This document shows positions 52,801 to 64,000 of a stretch of 64,000 nucleotides of DNA, piece by piece. The position numbers and the translations under genes were made by a program. A model generated the notes under the pieces. It had not been told where the DNA came from, ran no database searches, and saw nothing but the letters and a program-made list of their open reading frames with translations. The DNA comes from Paragordius varius (Eukaryota; Nematomorpha). Each line of letters starts with the position of its first letter. The stretch's first letter is position 1. The stretch is taken from the NCBI GenBank assembly GCA_964247055.1, contig OZ176051.1:7688001-7752000 (forward strand), given 5' to 3'.

Positions 52801-55800
52801 AGAGTATTAAAAACTCTATAAAATGTATACTAATATGTATTACATCGACAGTTAATATTGGACACAAAGAGCGACAAACGCGCGAAGCGAGAGCATTTTT
52901 TTTAATTATAATATTTTTAAAACTACAGTATGCATTTTAATGTCTGTTAAGTAATTTTATTGCCTGCCAAATAACATAAATGGTTTATCAAAAGCGTAAA
53001 ATACTGACCCACGAAATTATTTCGTAAGTAGTACACATATGAAAGAAGATTGACGTGAGAATTAACATAGGCTTTAATTTGATGGATATTTTGTAATGTT
53101 AAATTTTGGGAATATTATAGCAATTTATATTAACATTTGTAATATTGTTGTTACGTATTTAGATGCGGAATTTTGTGGGTTTTTATCTTTGATAAATTAA
53201 TAAATAGTAAAATACGTATTTTAAGATATTATGTTAATTATTCCTAAATTTAATAATAAATATTTTTCAACATGCTAAATACCTGTATTAATTAATCTTG
53301 GCATAATATTATATAGTTGTTATTACTAATTAAAAAACACAGGTAAATATATATTTGTGAAAATTTAAGTAGATTTTTGTCTTTTATGTTTTGCATTATT
53401 TTTATCAGGTAAAAATTGCGGTTTTTAATAAATTTCCTAAAAATTAAGTTTTTTTTGTTTTTTAGGTTTTGCATTGTTAGTTGTAATTAATTACTATATA
53501 TTTTGGACATTATACTAAATAGAGGTAAAAATTGCGGTTTTTAATAAATTTACTAAAAATTTAGTTTTTTAGGTTTTGCATTGTTAATTGTAATTAACTA
53601 CTACATATTTTGGACATTTTAATAATTACAGGTAAAAATTGCGCTTTTTAACAAATTTAGTAAAAATTTTGTTTTTTTTGTTTTTTTAGGTTTTGCATTG
53701 TTAATTGTAATTAACTACTACATATTTTGGACATTTTAATAATTACAGGTAAAAATTGCGGTTTTTAACAAATTCAGTAAAAATTTAGTTTTTTTTGTTT
53801 TTTTTAGGTTTTGCATTGTTAATTGTAACTAACTACTGCATATTTTGGACATTATAATAATTACAAAATTTAGTAAAAAGTTAATTTTTTTGTTTTAGAG
53901 GATTTTCATTGTTAATTGTAATTAATTACTACATATTTGGAAATTTTAATAAATACAGGTGAAAATGGCGGTTTTTAACAAATTTCAAGTGTAACATTTT
54001 TTGTATCTTGTATCATTGTTATTTAATTAATTACTAAATATGGACATTTAAAAAACTTGTGCAAATTGCGGTTTTTATTAAATTAGTAAATTTTATTTTT
54101 TGTTCAACCTTGCTAATTTATTTATCACTATATATTTGTGATACATTGATATATACAGGTAAAAATTACTATGACTTGCGGTTTTTTGAATTTTTTAAAA
54201 TATTTTTTTTACATTGATAACTTATATAATAAATATAGTTAACATATCTGAGTAGGTAAAAATGCATGTTACGATTTTATGTTTGACATTTTATTTTCCA
54301 TCAACTATTTATATTTTAACAAACAACTTGTGTCACCAAAGATTGAAAATAAGATCAAGATATATAAAACATATTTTAAAGTATCTGAATATCGCCAAAT
54401 ATAAATAAATTTATTTAAATTATAAATGTATAATTATACAAAATATTCATATTATGTTTGAAATTAACATTCTTCTTATTGATATTAATACAGGTAATTT
54501 GTTTATATAATTGATGTACGATGCGGTGTGCGTTCATGATGATCATATGGATTGAAGAATAGTATAAGATGTAGATAATCCTGAAAATTTTAATCACCAT
54601 CATTTTTTAGGTAGATTCCATCACCTAAAATATAAGATAATTGATATATTAGAAAATTGATACCTGGAAATATTGGGGGAAACATTCATAGTTTGAAAGG
54701 AAACTCAAAAGGTTGACTTGGCTTTTTAACAACTAAATTTGCAAAAAAATATTTTCTTTATGATAAAATATTCAAAAATGATACTTTATGTTTTTTTTCG
54801 TTCTACCATCCTAAACTATAAATATGAAAAGGCTTATATGATTTCACCATACCAATGACGTCAAATAGAAAATAGAAACAAATAATTTTTTTCAAAAGCT
54901 TGGAATGCAACAGCACTCCAAAAGCAGGCAACACTAACATTGTTTGCTTTGGTGAAGAATAATTTTTTATATTTATAGTTTAGGATGGTAAAACGAAAAC
55001 GTAAAATAAGGTATCATTTTTGAATTTTTTATCAAGAAGAAAATATTTTTTTGCAAATTTAGTTGTTAAAAAGCCAAGTCAACCTTTTGAGTTCCCTTTC
55101 AAACTATGAATGTTTCCCCCAATATTTAATCCAGGTATCAATTTTCTAACATATCAATTATCTTATATTTTAGGTGATAGAATCTACCTAAAAAATGATG
55201 GTGATTAAAATTTTCAGGATTATCTACATCTTATACTATTCTTCAATCCATATGATCATCATGAACGCACACCGCATCGTACATCATTTATATAAACAAA
55301 TTACCTGTATTAATATCAATAAGAAGAATGTTAATTACAAACATAATATGAATATTTTGTATAATTATACATTTATAATTTAAATAAATTTATTTATATT
55401 TGGCGATATTCAGATACTTTAAAATATGTTTTATATATCTTGATCTTATTTTCAATCTTTGGTGACACAAGTTGTTTGTTAAAATATAAATAGTTGATGG
55501 AAAATAAAATGTCAAACATAAAACCGTAACATGCATTTTTACCTACTCAGATATGTTAACTATATTTATTATATAAGTTATCAATGTAAAAAAAATATTT
55601 TAAAAAATTCAAAAAACCGCAAGTCATAGTAATTTTTACCTGTATATATCAATGTATCACAAATATATAGTGATAAATATATTAGCAAGGTTGAACAAAA
55701 AAAAATTTACTAATTTAATAAAAACCGCAATTTACACAAGTTTTTTAAATGTCCAAAATATTTAGTAATTAATTAAATAACAATGATACAAGATACAAAA

Positions 55801-58800
55801 AATGTTACATTTGAAATTTGTTAAAAACCGCCATTTTCACCTGTATTTATCAAAATTTCCAAATATGTAGTATACAATTAACAATATTAAATAAAAAAAC
55901 AAGAAAATATTAAATTTTATTAAATATAAAAACAAACTCATTTTTTACCTTTATTAATTGAAATGTCCAAAATTAATTAATTACAATTAACAATGAAAAT
56001 CCTCTAAAACAAAAAAATTAACTTTTTACTAAATTTTGTAATTATTATAATGTCCAAAATATGTAGTAGTTAATTACAATTAACAATGCAAAACCTAAAA
56101 ATTTTTAGTAAATTTATTAAAAACCGCAATTTTTACCTCTATTTATTATAATGTCCAAAATATGTAGTAATTAATTACAACTAACAATACAAAGCCTAAA
56201 AAACAAAAAAAACTAAATTTTTAGGAAATTTATTAAAAACCGCAATTTTTACCTGATAAAAATAATGCAAAACATAAAAGACAAAAATCTACTTAAATTT
56301 TCACAAATATATATTTACCTGTGTTTTTTTAATTAGTAATAACAACTATATAAAATTATAATACCAAGATTAATTAATACAGGTATTTAGCATGTTGAAA
56401 AATATTTATTATTAAATTTAGGAATAATTAACATAAAACATCTTAAAATACGTATTTTACTATTTATTAATTTATCAAAGATAAAAACCCACAAAATTCC
56501 GCATAAATACGTAACAACAATATTACAAATGTTAACATAAATTGCTATAATATTCCCAAAATTTAACATTACAAAATATCCATCAAATTAAAGCCTATGT
56601 TAATTCTCACGTCAATCTTCTTTCATATGTGTACTACGAAATAATTTCGTGGGTCAGTATTTTACGCTTTTGATAAACCATTTATGTTATTTGGCAGGCA
56701 ATAAAATTACTTAACAGACATTAAAATGCATACTGTAATAGATGAAAATAGCTCAAACTTTGTTTAGATGGAGATGAATGTCCAAAAAAGATAACACAAG
56801 AAAGTTTTTTTTGATTAAAACATTTTTTATTGCTTTTATGTCACTCAAAACAGCCATTTTTAAGTTTTTTGTTTTTTAAAAATTACCATCTCATCAATAT
56901 TAATTTATTTTCTATACAAGGCTGATAATTTCGAAAATTTAAAAATAAAAACAAAGTTTAAGGTATTTTTGATCTTTTATAGCCATTATGTAATAAATTT
57001 ACAGTTATAACTATGCATTTTAGTATCCACTAGGTAAAATATTTATGATAATTATAATTTTTATTAAAAAAGCAAACCAAAAGCTTTTCCAAATATTTTT
57101 TTTAAATTAAATACTAATATAACCCTAATAATAATATTAAAATAATTTAAATGATTTAAAAATTAGTTTGTCTGTGAAAATTCCTGACTTATTTAAGGGT
57201 TGAAAATTTTGACCATTTAAATCCAAATAACTTTTACATCCGATGGATTTAATTGACTTACTACCATTTAAAAGATGCAGTTTTTTGCGCTCTTTCGAAT
57301 GATATAAAATACATGGCTTCATATCTAAAACTTTAAATTTATGAAATTTCGAGTTTAATGTTAAATCGGGGCCAAAAATTATCGATAAACTCTAATATAA
57401 AAAAATTCTTTCATGTAGGACCAATTTTCTTTTCAGATATACTAATTATGTACTTTAATGAAATAAATTTTAAATTTACAAGAATGGCAGTTAAAAAAAG
57501 TTAAAATTTGTTGTCTAGTGTAATAAAATAAAAAATACATGCAAAAATTATGGTTAAATCAAAATTTAAAAATTGTAAGAACCAACTTAAAGTGTTTAAA
57601 GACTAACTTGAAGTGTTTAAGAACCAATGAAGTGTTTAAGAAACAACTTAAAGTGTTCAAGAACTAACTTGAAATGTAAGGACCATGAAGTGTTCAAGGA
57701 CACTCTATTATTAATTATAGATGTCTAAATCTAAACGTAAATAGTACCTTTCATCCTTTCCCAATTTGAAGCGTTTTATGACAGCCGCTCTTTGATCGAC
57801 CGAAAGGTCTGAAGTTAACAAAGCAACTGAACCGTGACCACATCGTTCCACGAGACATTGCGTAATGGCCAAGGCCTGAGCCTTACTATCACAAAAAATG
57901 ACACATTGACCCAATGTGAAAGATCCATACAGAATGCACAATACGTAAAGTTTAGCTTGGTATATAAATTCACGTTTCCCCATGTCACGAGCTTCTTTTA
58001 TCACTAAATATATGAACATAGTGATTAATGCGTTTATATACGTTTATCCAGTCAAAAATGTAAATACTGTATGTTAATCCGATATGGATAAGATATAAAA
58101 AAAATTAAATTGGTGTAATCTATTTTCAAATCGAGAATCATTTATACTTAAACTAGTGCTGCTTACCAATTCAACCAATTCCTAAAATTTAAATTTAATA
58201 TGCAAAACAAGCGACTTACAATCAGAATTTTCTTTCAAAGCAAATGGTACACAGGGTACGTAATATTGCGTTATATTATCCAACGTTTCTTCTTCACGTT
58301 TTAACCTAAGGACTAAAGATGGTTCAGGTACAATAGTGTTTGCGAATTTCATAACATCGTTCTCATCATAGGTGGCAGAAAATAGTAAAAATTGGCATTG
58401 TTCTTTATTGAGAAATCTATCATCGCAAAGTTCACAAATAAATGAAATCGTTTCTAATAATTTCCATGTTGAGTTTTCAGTTATTTTAAACTTGGTGAAA
58501 TAAAAATACGATAGCTTTTTATTACTATAATTAATATTCGTACTATCCCACAAACTATGGAATTTAATTGATACACATACACACAATAATTTAAACCTAA
58601 TATATCGCCCTATAGAAAACAAAAACTAACTGTAATTATTGATAAATTATCGAATTTCAGTATTAACAAATTAGTTTTACGCGAGTCAACACTCCTCATT
58701 TACGAGTTAAGTTTTTATATAATACACATTACTACAACTCAAAAACATTAACATTTCAGGTAACTAGACAATTAACAAAAGATGCAACTTAATATCTTTT

Positions 58801-61800
58801 TAAATGTGCATTTTTTATACGAACAAATTAAAGTATAGTTATTGGCTTTTGAAATGTAATATTATATACAGTAGCGTATGGAGTAAAACAATATTAGTCC
58901 ATAAAAGAATAAAAAAATGTTTTTATTAAAAAACAAGCCTAGTTGTATATACACATATATATAATATCTCCTTGTTTTTTTAAACATTTTTTATTCTATT
59001 ATAAACTAATAAGGTTTTATGCCATACACTACTGTATATAATAAAGCAATAGTGTCATAAACATTATTATAGGATAAAAAACAGCATGTTTCAAAACAAT
59101 TACCTATGAATACGTATGCTAGAGTCTCTGTGCCCTTGCATATCAATCATAACGTCAGCCTCATCAAGGACAAATATTTTAATGGCACCGGGATCCAACA
59201 TTTTGTATCGAATCCAATCGACAACACTCCCAGGAGTACCCACAACAATGTGACAGTTTACGAATTTGCCTCTGGAGAGGGAGAAAAAAGAAAATATATA
59301 TCAATCATTTAATTTTTTATTATTCTCGTATCCAACAAAAATGTTTTTTAAATGAATTGTTTAGTGATCATATACAATAATATATTTTACAAACAATACA
59401 ACTATGTTAAAAGTGTACATAAAACCCGTATTAAATGATCCCTTCCTCTCAAGAAGAGCTTTTAAAACTGCTATAATGCTCACCTTCCAAATTATAAATA
59501 AGTCCCCCTATTTTCAAAAGTTATGATGTTTTGAGGATATAATCTCCAACAAACTTACTAGTTTGTGATTAATTAGAAACTAACGTAATAAACCGAAAAC
59601 AATATATTAAATATTTCGTAGATTAATATATTATATAACGAATTAACAAGAATAACATGTTAATTTTTCTCGTAAAAGGGTCATAATGCGTACTGAACTA
59701 TATATTTTTCCTCACAAAGGGTCATTATGGCAGAAAGGGGTCTCTATTGTATTCAAAATAACTTTAAAACTCAAAATTTAAAAACTAATTAAAAATACTA
59801 TAAAAAATCTTCATATTGAATGCTAATACAAAATAAATCACACACATACTTTGGATAAAATATCTCATGGTCCTCCAAATGTTCCACGTATTGTGATGTC
59901 GATTGGTTATTTAATGAAGAGCTACCAAAAAAACCACCATTTGAAACTTGTTGAGTGTCTCTATTTCCATTTCCATTATTATTATCGTTGTACATTATAA
60001 CTTTGGTGGAAGAGGGGAATGGATTAAATTGTTGTGATTGTTGGTCATCGGTTATACCAGAGCTAAAATTATTATTATCATTGCTATTCTGCTGGGAATT
60101 GAATGTGGATAAACGCTTTTTCTTAACGGCGTAAGCTATACTAAGCCCGGGTACGAATTGACCCATACGTTTTATAACTTGACCAATTTGAAGGGCAAGT
60201 TCATACGTGGGTGCTAGTATAAGAGCTTGGGCACATTCGGGTGGCCGTGAATAATCCAATTTTTGCAGGACGCCAAGGGCAAATGCTGCCGTTTTCCCTG
60301 TCCCACTTTGTGATTGAGCTAAGAGAGAAATATAAGTTCGATAAACGACAGTAAAACTTTTTGCATGTGTAAGAAACAAATTTTATAAAATTATATTCAA
60401 AAATCAAATATCATTGGTCGCCATAAAAAACGCACAGAAAGATAATTCTAAAATGGTATAATAAAAAGGTTAGCATGTTTGCTTGATTTGTGCAAAAAAA
60501 TCGTCTTTGTCAAATTATACAATTTTTTCACAAAAGACACAAAAATGGGTAATTTTCCAACTAAGCAACGGGTAAAATGTAATATAAATGTATAAAACAC
60601 TGTTTTGGCCTATTACAGTAGCGTATGTCATAAAAAAAGTTTGACCATATATAATAAACAAAATTAATGTTAAAACATAGAAAAAAATTTTTTAATTTTA
60701 ACAATTTGTTGTTTGATACCATACGATACTACTGTAAAATGGCAGTGAAATATATAACAATATAAGAGAGTAAAAAACCTATCAAATTTGTTTGTTGTGT
60801 TTGTGAACCCAAAATTAGTGGTAAAGCGACCTCTTGTATCTTGGATGGTTTGGTGAAACCCATGTTATAGATCCCCTTCAATAATTCAGGAGATAAATGG
60901 AGACTCTCAAAATTGGATACAGAGTGTAAAGGGTGATGTATATCATTCCGTAAAACTTCAACACTACATGCAAATATATAAATTATTATGATATGAAAAT
61001 GAAATGATTTTAATTTCTTATACTAATAGATTAATTGATATTGGTCAAAAATGTTTTAAACTGATAATTACCTAACAAATATTATTGCCATTTTTATTAA
61101 AAGTATGTCTCTAGATTTGAATTAAACACCTTAAAATGGATTCGGTTTATTTGAAAAAATATCATATACGACACAATCCGAACTCAGTTTATTTTCAATT
61201 TAATGTTCGTTTATCATTATTAAAAGTTAAATTAAAATTTGTTAAATAAATAAATGTTGTATACAGTAGCGTATGCAGTAAAAGATTGTTAGTGCAAAAT
61301 AATCTTAATGAGGGGGATATTATGGATATGTTTATAAATAGGACTGAATGATAATTAATATATGAAAATTGTCCCCCTGTTTTGTGTTCATTAAGATTAT
61401 TTTGCACTAACAATCTTTTACTGCATACGCTACTGTATATTATCATGTATGGGAGTAACATACACATGTTACGGATGTCATAATTTATATTACCCTCTAA
61501 ACATTAGTTTACCGACAAAAGAACGTAATAAATCAAACTGTGCATTAAAAATTCATCAATTATACATTAAACAAGAAATATTTTTACCACGCATGTTTTA
61601 TATTTTTTAATCTTTGTAACAACACCAAATGACAAACTAACATTGCAATCTATTAATTAAAATTTTTTTTAACTTTGCTCAATTTTTATCGAACATTTAT
61701 GTTTAATTGCTTTATAATAGGTCCGCGTTTTATAGGGAAATAAAAATTTTTTATAAACACTTGTAAATATTAATGTATTAATGATAAGTTAGATGTTATG

Positions 61801-62931
61801 GATTAATTTAAAAATCTAAATTTCTGTTACAATTGATCAAAAACAATAAATATGGGCTTTGAAAGTTTCTTTTTTAATTTTAGACAAACAACATTTATTC
61901 ATAATTGGACAAAACCATAAGTAATAAATTCATAGACTTTAAGACTACCAATTCCGAGATATGTCGCCTTATATTGTTAATACGATCCGTTTGAATTAGT
62001 ATGGGGGCAAAAATACAGAAAATGATTTTTTTAACCAATCAGAAGTGGAAACGATTGATAATTAGAATTGTAAAAACCCCGATTCAAATGTATTTTAATT
62101 TTAAGACTTAAAGCAAGGGGGGGGGGGCAAGTCACATGGCTCACGAGCCACATTTTTGACTCAAATTAGGCAGGCCTCATACAAACAATATAAATATATG
62201 ATATTGACATAAATATTAATTAAAGTCTTGGGACAAATATGCCACTAATATTTTACATTGTTACAACTATTTCGTCAAAATTAAGAAGTCGTATTATTAG
62301 CTCTACCGACATATATTTTAATTCAAACACAGTATTTTATAATTGAAAATTAATTCTTCTTACGGTTTTTGTCAGATATACTTTTTATGCAAGTTTTCTT
62401 TTTGTAAAATGTAATTTTCAGATTAAAATCTAGGACAAAATTGTGGACACTATACCGCATGATTCTCATAAAATACAGGAGTTAATGTGGTAAAAATTAC
62501 TTATTCGAAGGATCTAGGAGTTTGTCCCTAAGTAACTTGGCTAAAAATGAACTTTCACCTTTATTCATAACTGTTTCCTGAGCAACTCCGAAATCGGTGT
62601 ACTTTTTATCTGTCAAATTAGCATTAGGGTTTTCTTTCATAATGCCCATACAAGATCCAGCTAATTGTTTTTTAATAAAATCATAATTGACTATTGATGA
62701 TGGATTTGAACGCAACGGAACGTTGAACGAATTACAATTTTTTTCCAATTCCTGGATGCTATTAACATTTTTGGTCCCGATAATTTGATTAGAATGTTGA
62801 GCATTGATAAGAGATTGTTTTAAAATATCAACAGCATTGGCATTATAAATATTTTCGTTATTTTGCAATGAAGCACGTTTGAATTCGGGACTTTCGAAAA
62901 AAGTTTTTAAAAAAGATGGGTCGGTGGCCAT
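49833..62931 (-). CDS. DDX19: DEAD-box RNA helicase DDX19/Dbp5, complete gene
   Basis: Eight exons: 62931-62501, 60963-60779, 60318-59850, 59271-59104, 58416-58220, 58003-57748, 51085-50742 and 49981-49833; 2,199 nt, 732 residues. In order: N-terminal [30 protein letters not shown] motif GFTKPSKIQ, motif [11 protein letters not shown], Ia APTYELALQ, Ib [34 protein letters not shown], then the family mark [60 protein letters not shown]. Dbp5/DDX19 remodels mRNPs at the cytoplasmic face of the nuclear pore; this is known of the family. All catalytic motifs are intact. The protein is about 250 residues longer than human DDX19B owing to a longer N-terminus and two Asn/Ser/Gln-rich inserts, at about 274-355 (first RecA lobe) and 598-672 (between motifs V and VI). 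Motif VI is split by an intron after HRI. The ATG at 62,931 (MATDPSF) resembles the vertebrate start. Confidence 0.96.
51165..51484. repeat. MITE with ACCATTTACA ends and internal 22-bp tandem repeat
   Basis: Ends are TATACCATTTACACTTC and GAATTGTAAATGGTATA. From about 51,180 to 51,290 a unit of about 22 bp (AAATTCACCCTTAAACAATTC) is repeated five times, and reverse forms appear near the other end. It is the longer copy of the element at 1,795-2,016 and lies just inside the longest DDX19 intron. Confidence 0.75.
53407..54190 (+). repeat. Tandem array of 105-117 bp units in left arm
   Basis: Units opening AGGTAAAAATTGCGG begin at 53,407, 53,523, 53,630 and 53,747; degenerate ones follow (53,957 and about 54,055). 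Each contains GGTTTTGCATTGTTAATTG and ACTACATATTTTGGACATT. The mirror array in the right arm spans about 55,590-56,270. Confidence 0.85.
55590..56270 (-). repeat. Mirror tandem array in right arm
   Basis: Reverse-oriented units of the same 105-117 bp repeat (ATGTCCAAAATATGTAGTA, AAAACCGCAATTTTTACCT). The units are more eroded and the array is shorter than in the left arm, which explains the length difference of the arms. Confidence 0.8.
57577..57712. repeat. Minisatellite of about 21 bp next to DDX19 exon 6
   Basis: Six or so imperfect units of the form AACTTGAAGTGTTTAAGAAC end about 35 bases from the donor site of the sixth coding exon. Similar single units (GAACATTTCAAGTTG) occur near 51,540 and 52,110, at the other end of the same intron, in opposite direction. 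Confidence 0.7.
58869..59034. repeat. Hairpin MITE 1, CAGTAGCGTATG ends
   Basis: About 166 bp between TA dinucleotides. The left half (CAGTAGCGTATGGAGTAAAA) pairs with the right half (TTTTATGCCATACACTACTG) almost throughout. It lies in the DDX19 intron after the DEAD exon. Tc1/mariner-type non-autonomous element by its TA target and CAGT ends. Confidence 0.85.
60616..60734. repeat. Hairpin MITE 2, CAGTAGCGTATG ends
   Basis: About 119 bp with ends CAGTAGCGTATGTCATAAAA and its inverse GATACCATACGATACTACTG, between TA dinucleotides. It lies in the second DDX19 intron, 40-odd bases from an exon. Confidence 0.8.
61264..61435. repeat. Hairpin MITE 3, CAGTAGCGTATG ends
   Basis: About 172 bp, TA-flanked. 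The outer 45-50 bases of each arm are an almost exact inverted repeat (CAGTAGCGTATGCAGTAAAA, then GATTGTTAGTGCAAAATAAT). The centre contains AGGGGGATATTATGG. It lies in the first DDX19 intron and is the best preserved of the three. Confidence 0.9.
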
Positions 62932-63329
62932 GAGAAAAAAATAACATATGTTGTAATTTATTTAACCCTTGGTGGCAAATTAAAATATTTTCGGGATTTT
63001 TGGAGCCCCAAGAGATTTTTACGACCAATATTGAAGATAAATATAAAAATGGTTGAAATAAATTACTAACCAGACATATATTATATATTTTATTTATATT
63101 TTAGAATAAGGGTTTCGATTTAACACACGGTATATCCCAAACATTTAATCATTTAGTATTATTTTTTACATATAATATTTTCTCGAGTAATCTATTGATT
63201 TTAATTAATTTTAATGTTTATGTTGGGTGATATAAAATATACTAATTAATGCTTTATTCTTTTTAAATTATTATATAGGGGATACATTTTGAGGCGTTTT
63301 TATCCTAAAGACATGCATTAATTTTTATT
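62932..63329. other. Upstream flank of DDX19
   Basis: AT-rich sequence upstream of the DDX19 start codon; any promoter and 5' untranslated sequence would be here. No clear motif. Confidence 0.4.
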
Positions 63330-63797
63330 AACACTTGGATACAACACATTCGTTTCCCTCCTTTAATTGAAATATGGGTTGGATATCCCAAACCTTTAAA
63401 AATTACTCAAAAAATATGGAATGAATAATGAAACCATGGAAGTTTGCACTTAAATAACATTAAATCCGAAATATAAAAAAAATTAGTTAAAAATACTTGA
63501 TATTACTTAGTTAATTATCATTGTGAGCTAAATTTGAAAATATACAAAATAACGACTAGTCTGATCCTCACAATAGTATATTACTTTTAAATAGTAAATT
63601 AGCTTTTATTTCTTAAAATTTGATAAATACGATAATTTGCAAAAATGTGTAAAAATGGTTCTAATACAGTTTGATATGGAACTTTTTTTCCAAAATAAAT
63701 TGAGATATTTCGGCATATATATATTAGAATAGAAGCATAATTTAAATTGGGAGCTTTTCTTTCAGTAGTTTCATTAAAATATCAACTAATGTGTGTA
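63330..63797 (+). repeat. 0.5-kb repeat with GGGGTATCC ends, copy 3
   Basis: Begins TAACACTTGGATACAACACA, contains GAAACCATGGAAGTTTGCAC and ATTTCGGCATATATA as in the other copies, and loses its own right end where the reversed copy begins. Confidence 0.75.
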
Positions 63798-64000
63798 TTA
63801 ACACTTCGATTCAAATTGGGGTATCTACCCCAGACTAAATTTAAATTAATATTTTTAAATACTACTGAAGGAAACGGTCCCATTTGAAACTTATGCTTCT
63901 ATCCTAATTTAAATTATATAATGCCAAAATATCTAATAAATTTTTTTTAACAAAAAGTTCCAAGTCTAACTACTTTGACGCCATTTTTATTGCATAAAAT
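63798..64000 (-). repeat. 0.5-kb repeat with GGGGTATCC ends, copy 4, cut by window edge
   Basis: Opens with TTAACACTTCGATTCAAATT and GGGGTATCTACCCCAGAC, the reverse of the right end of the copy at 41,351-41,910, and runs off the window in the reverse direction. It adjoins copy 3 tail to tail. Confidence 0.75.

Larger units (their letters stand above)
52926..56735. mobile_element. 3.8-kb foldback (long inverted repeat) element, mariner-type ends
   Basis: The left arm (52,926-about 54,825) and the right arm (about 54,969-56,735) are reverse complements over almost their whole length, with a spacer of only about 143 bp. The outer ends are CAGTATGCATTTTAATGTCT and its inverse, each next to TA (52,924-52,925 and 56,736-56,737), as expected for Tc1/mariner-type insertion. 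Within each arm lies a tandem array of a 105-117 bp unit that opens AGGTAAAAATTGCGGTTTTT. The right arm is about 130 bp shorter. A mirrored 62-codon frame in both arms differs by only two residues, so the arms are nearly identical and the element is young or kept alike. No transposase is encoded. It sits in the longest DDX19 intron. Confidence 0.9.

Noticed and set aside
53407-54190. Regularly spaced repeats as a CRISPR array
   Set aside because: Units are tandem without unique spacers, vary in length and sit in a foldback element of an animal genome.
54415-55383. Two matching 62-codon frames on opposite strands
   Set aside because: They are the same stretch in the two arms of the palindrome. 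The composition is that of random AT-rich DNA, and their likeness follows from the inverted repeat rather than from selection on a protein.
1-64000. tRNA or rRNA genes
   Set aside because: I looked for GGTTCGA-type T-loops and GC-rich stem blocks and saw none that would support such a call; a covariance-model scan was not possible here.

Overview
The window comes from an animal. On the minus strand it holds recognisable genes for kindlin (an integrin adaptor found in animals and close relatives), erythroid-type protein 4.1 and the mRNA-export helicase DDX19/Dbp5, all with GT-AG introns. DNA is very AT-rich, introns reach 6.7 kb, and there are hAT and Tc1/mariner-type transposons plus a LINE remnant. 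This fits an AT-rich invertebrate. A flatworm or a cnidarian would be plausible, but the sequence alone does not settle it.

Layout. 1-11,017 (minus): the 5' half of a kindlin gene, five coding exons, running off the left edge. 11,018-14,791: intergenic, built from old dispersed repeats. 14,792-17,514: a hAT transposon with both ends and an 8-bp target duplication, its transposase broken. 17,898-29,777 (plus): three genes for secreted proteins, namely a small Cys-containing peptide, an 822-residue protein with N-glycan, basic, acidic and Asn/Gln-rich blocks in turn, and a 680-residue Gln/Asn/Pro-rich protein with a probable GPI anchor signal. 30,259-40,341 (minus): a complete 20-exon protein 4.1 gene, tail to tail with the previous gene. 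40,342-47,194: repeats and a LINE fragment. 47,195-48,754 (plus): a single-exon, very divergent seven-transmembrane receptor. 49,833-62,931 (minus): a complete 8-exon DDX19 gene, whose introns contain a 3.8-kb foldback element and three small hairpin elements with the same type of ends. 62,932-64,000: repeats, including two copies of one family facing each other.

Exon models for protein 4.1 (3,567 nt), DDX19 (2,199 nt) and both long secreted genes (2,469 and 2,043 nt) were joined by hand at GT-AG sites. Each sums to an exact multiple of three without a stop, which supports the splice choices. Kindlin and protein 4.1 both act at the membrane-cytoskeleton interface, but nothing shows that the neighbouring genes work together. 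The conserved proteins share one odd trait: long Asn/Ser/Gln-rich inserts in otherwise conserved folds.
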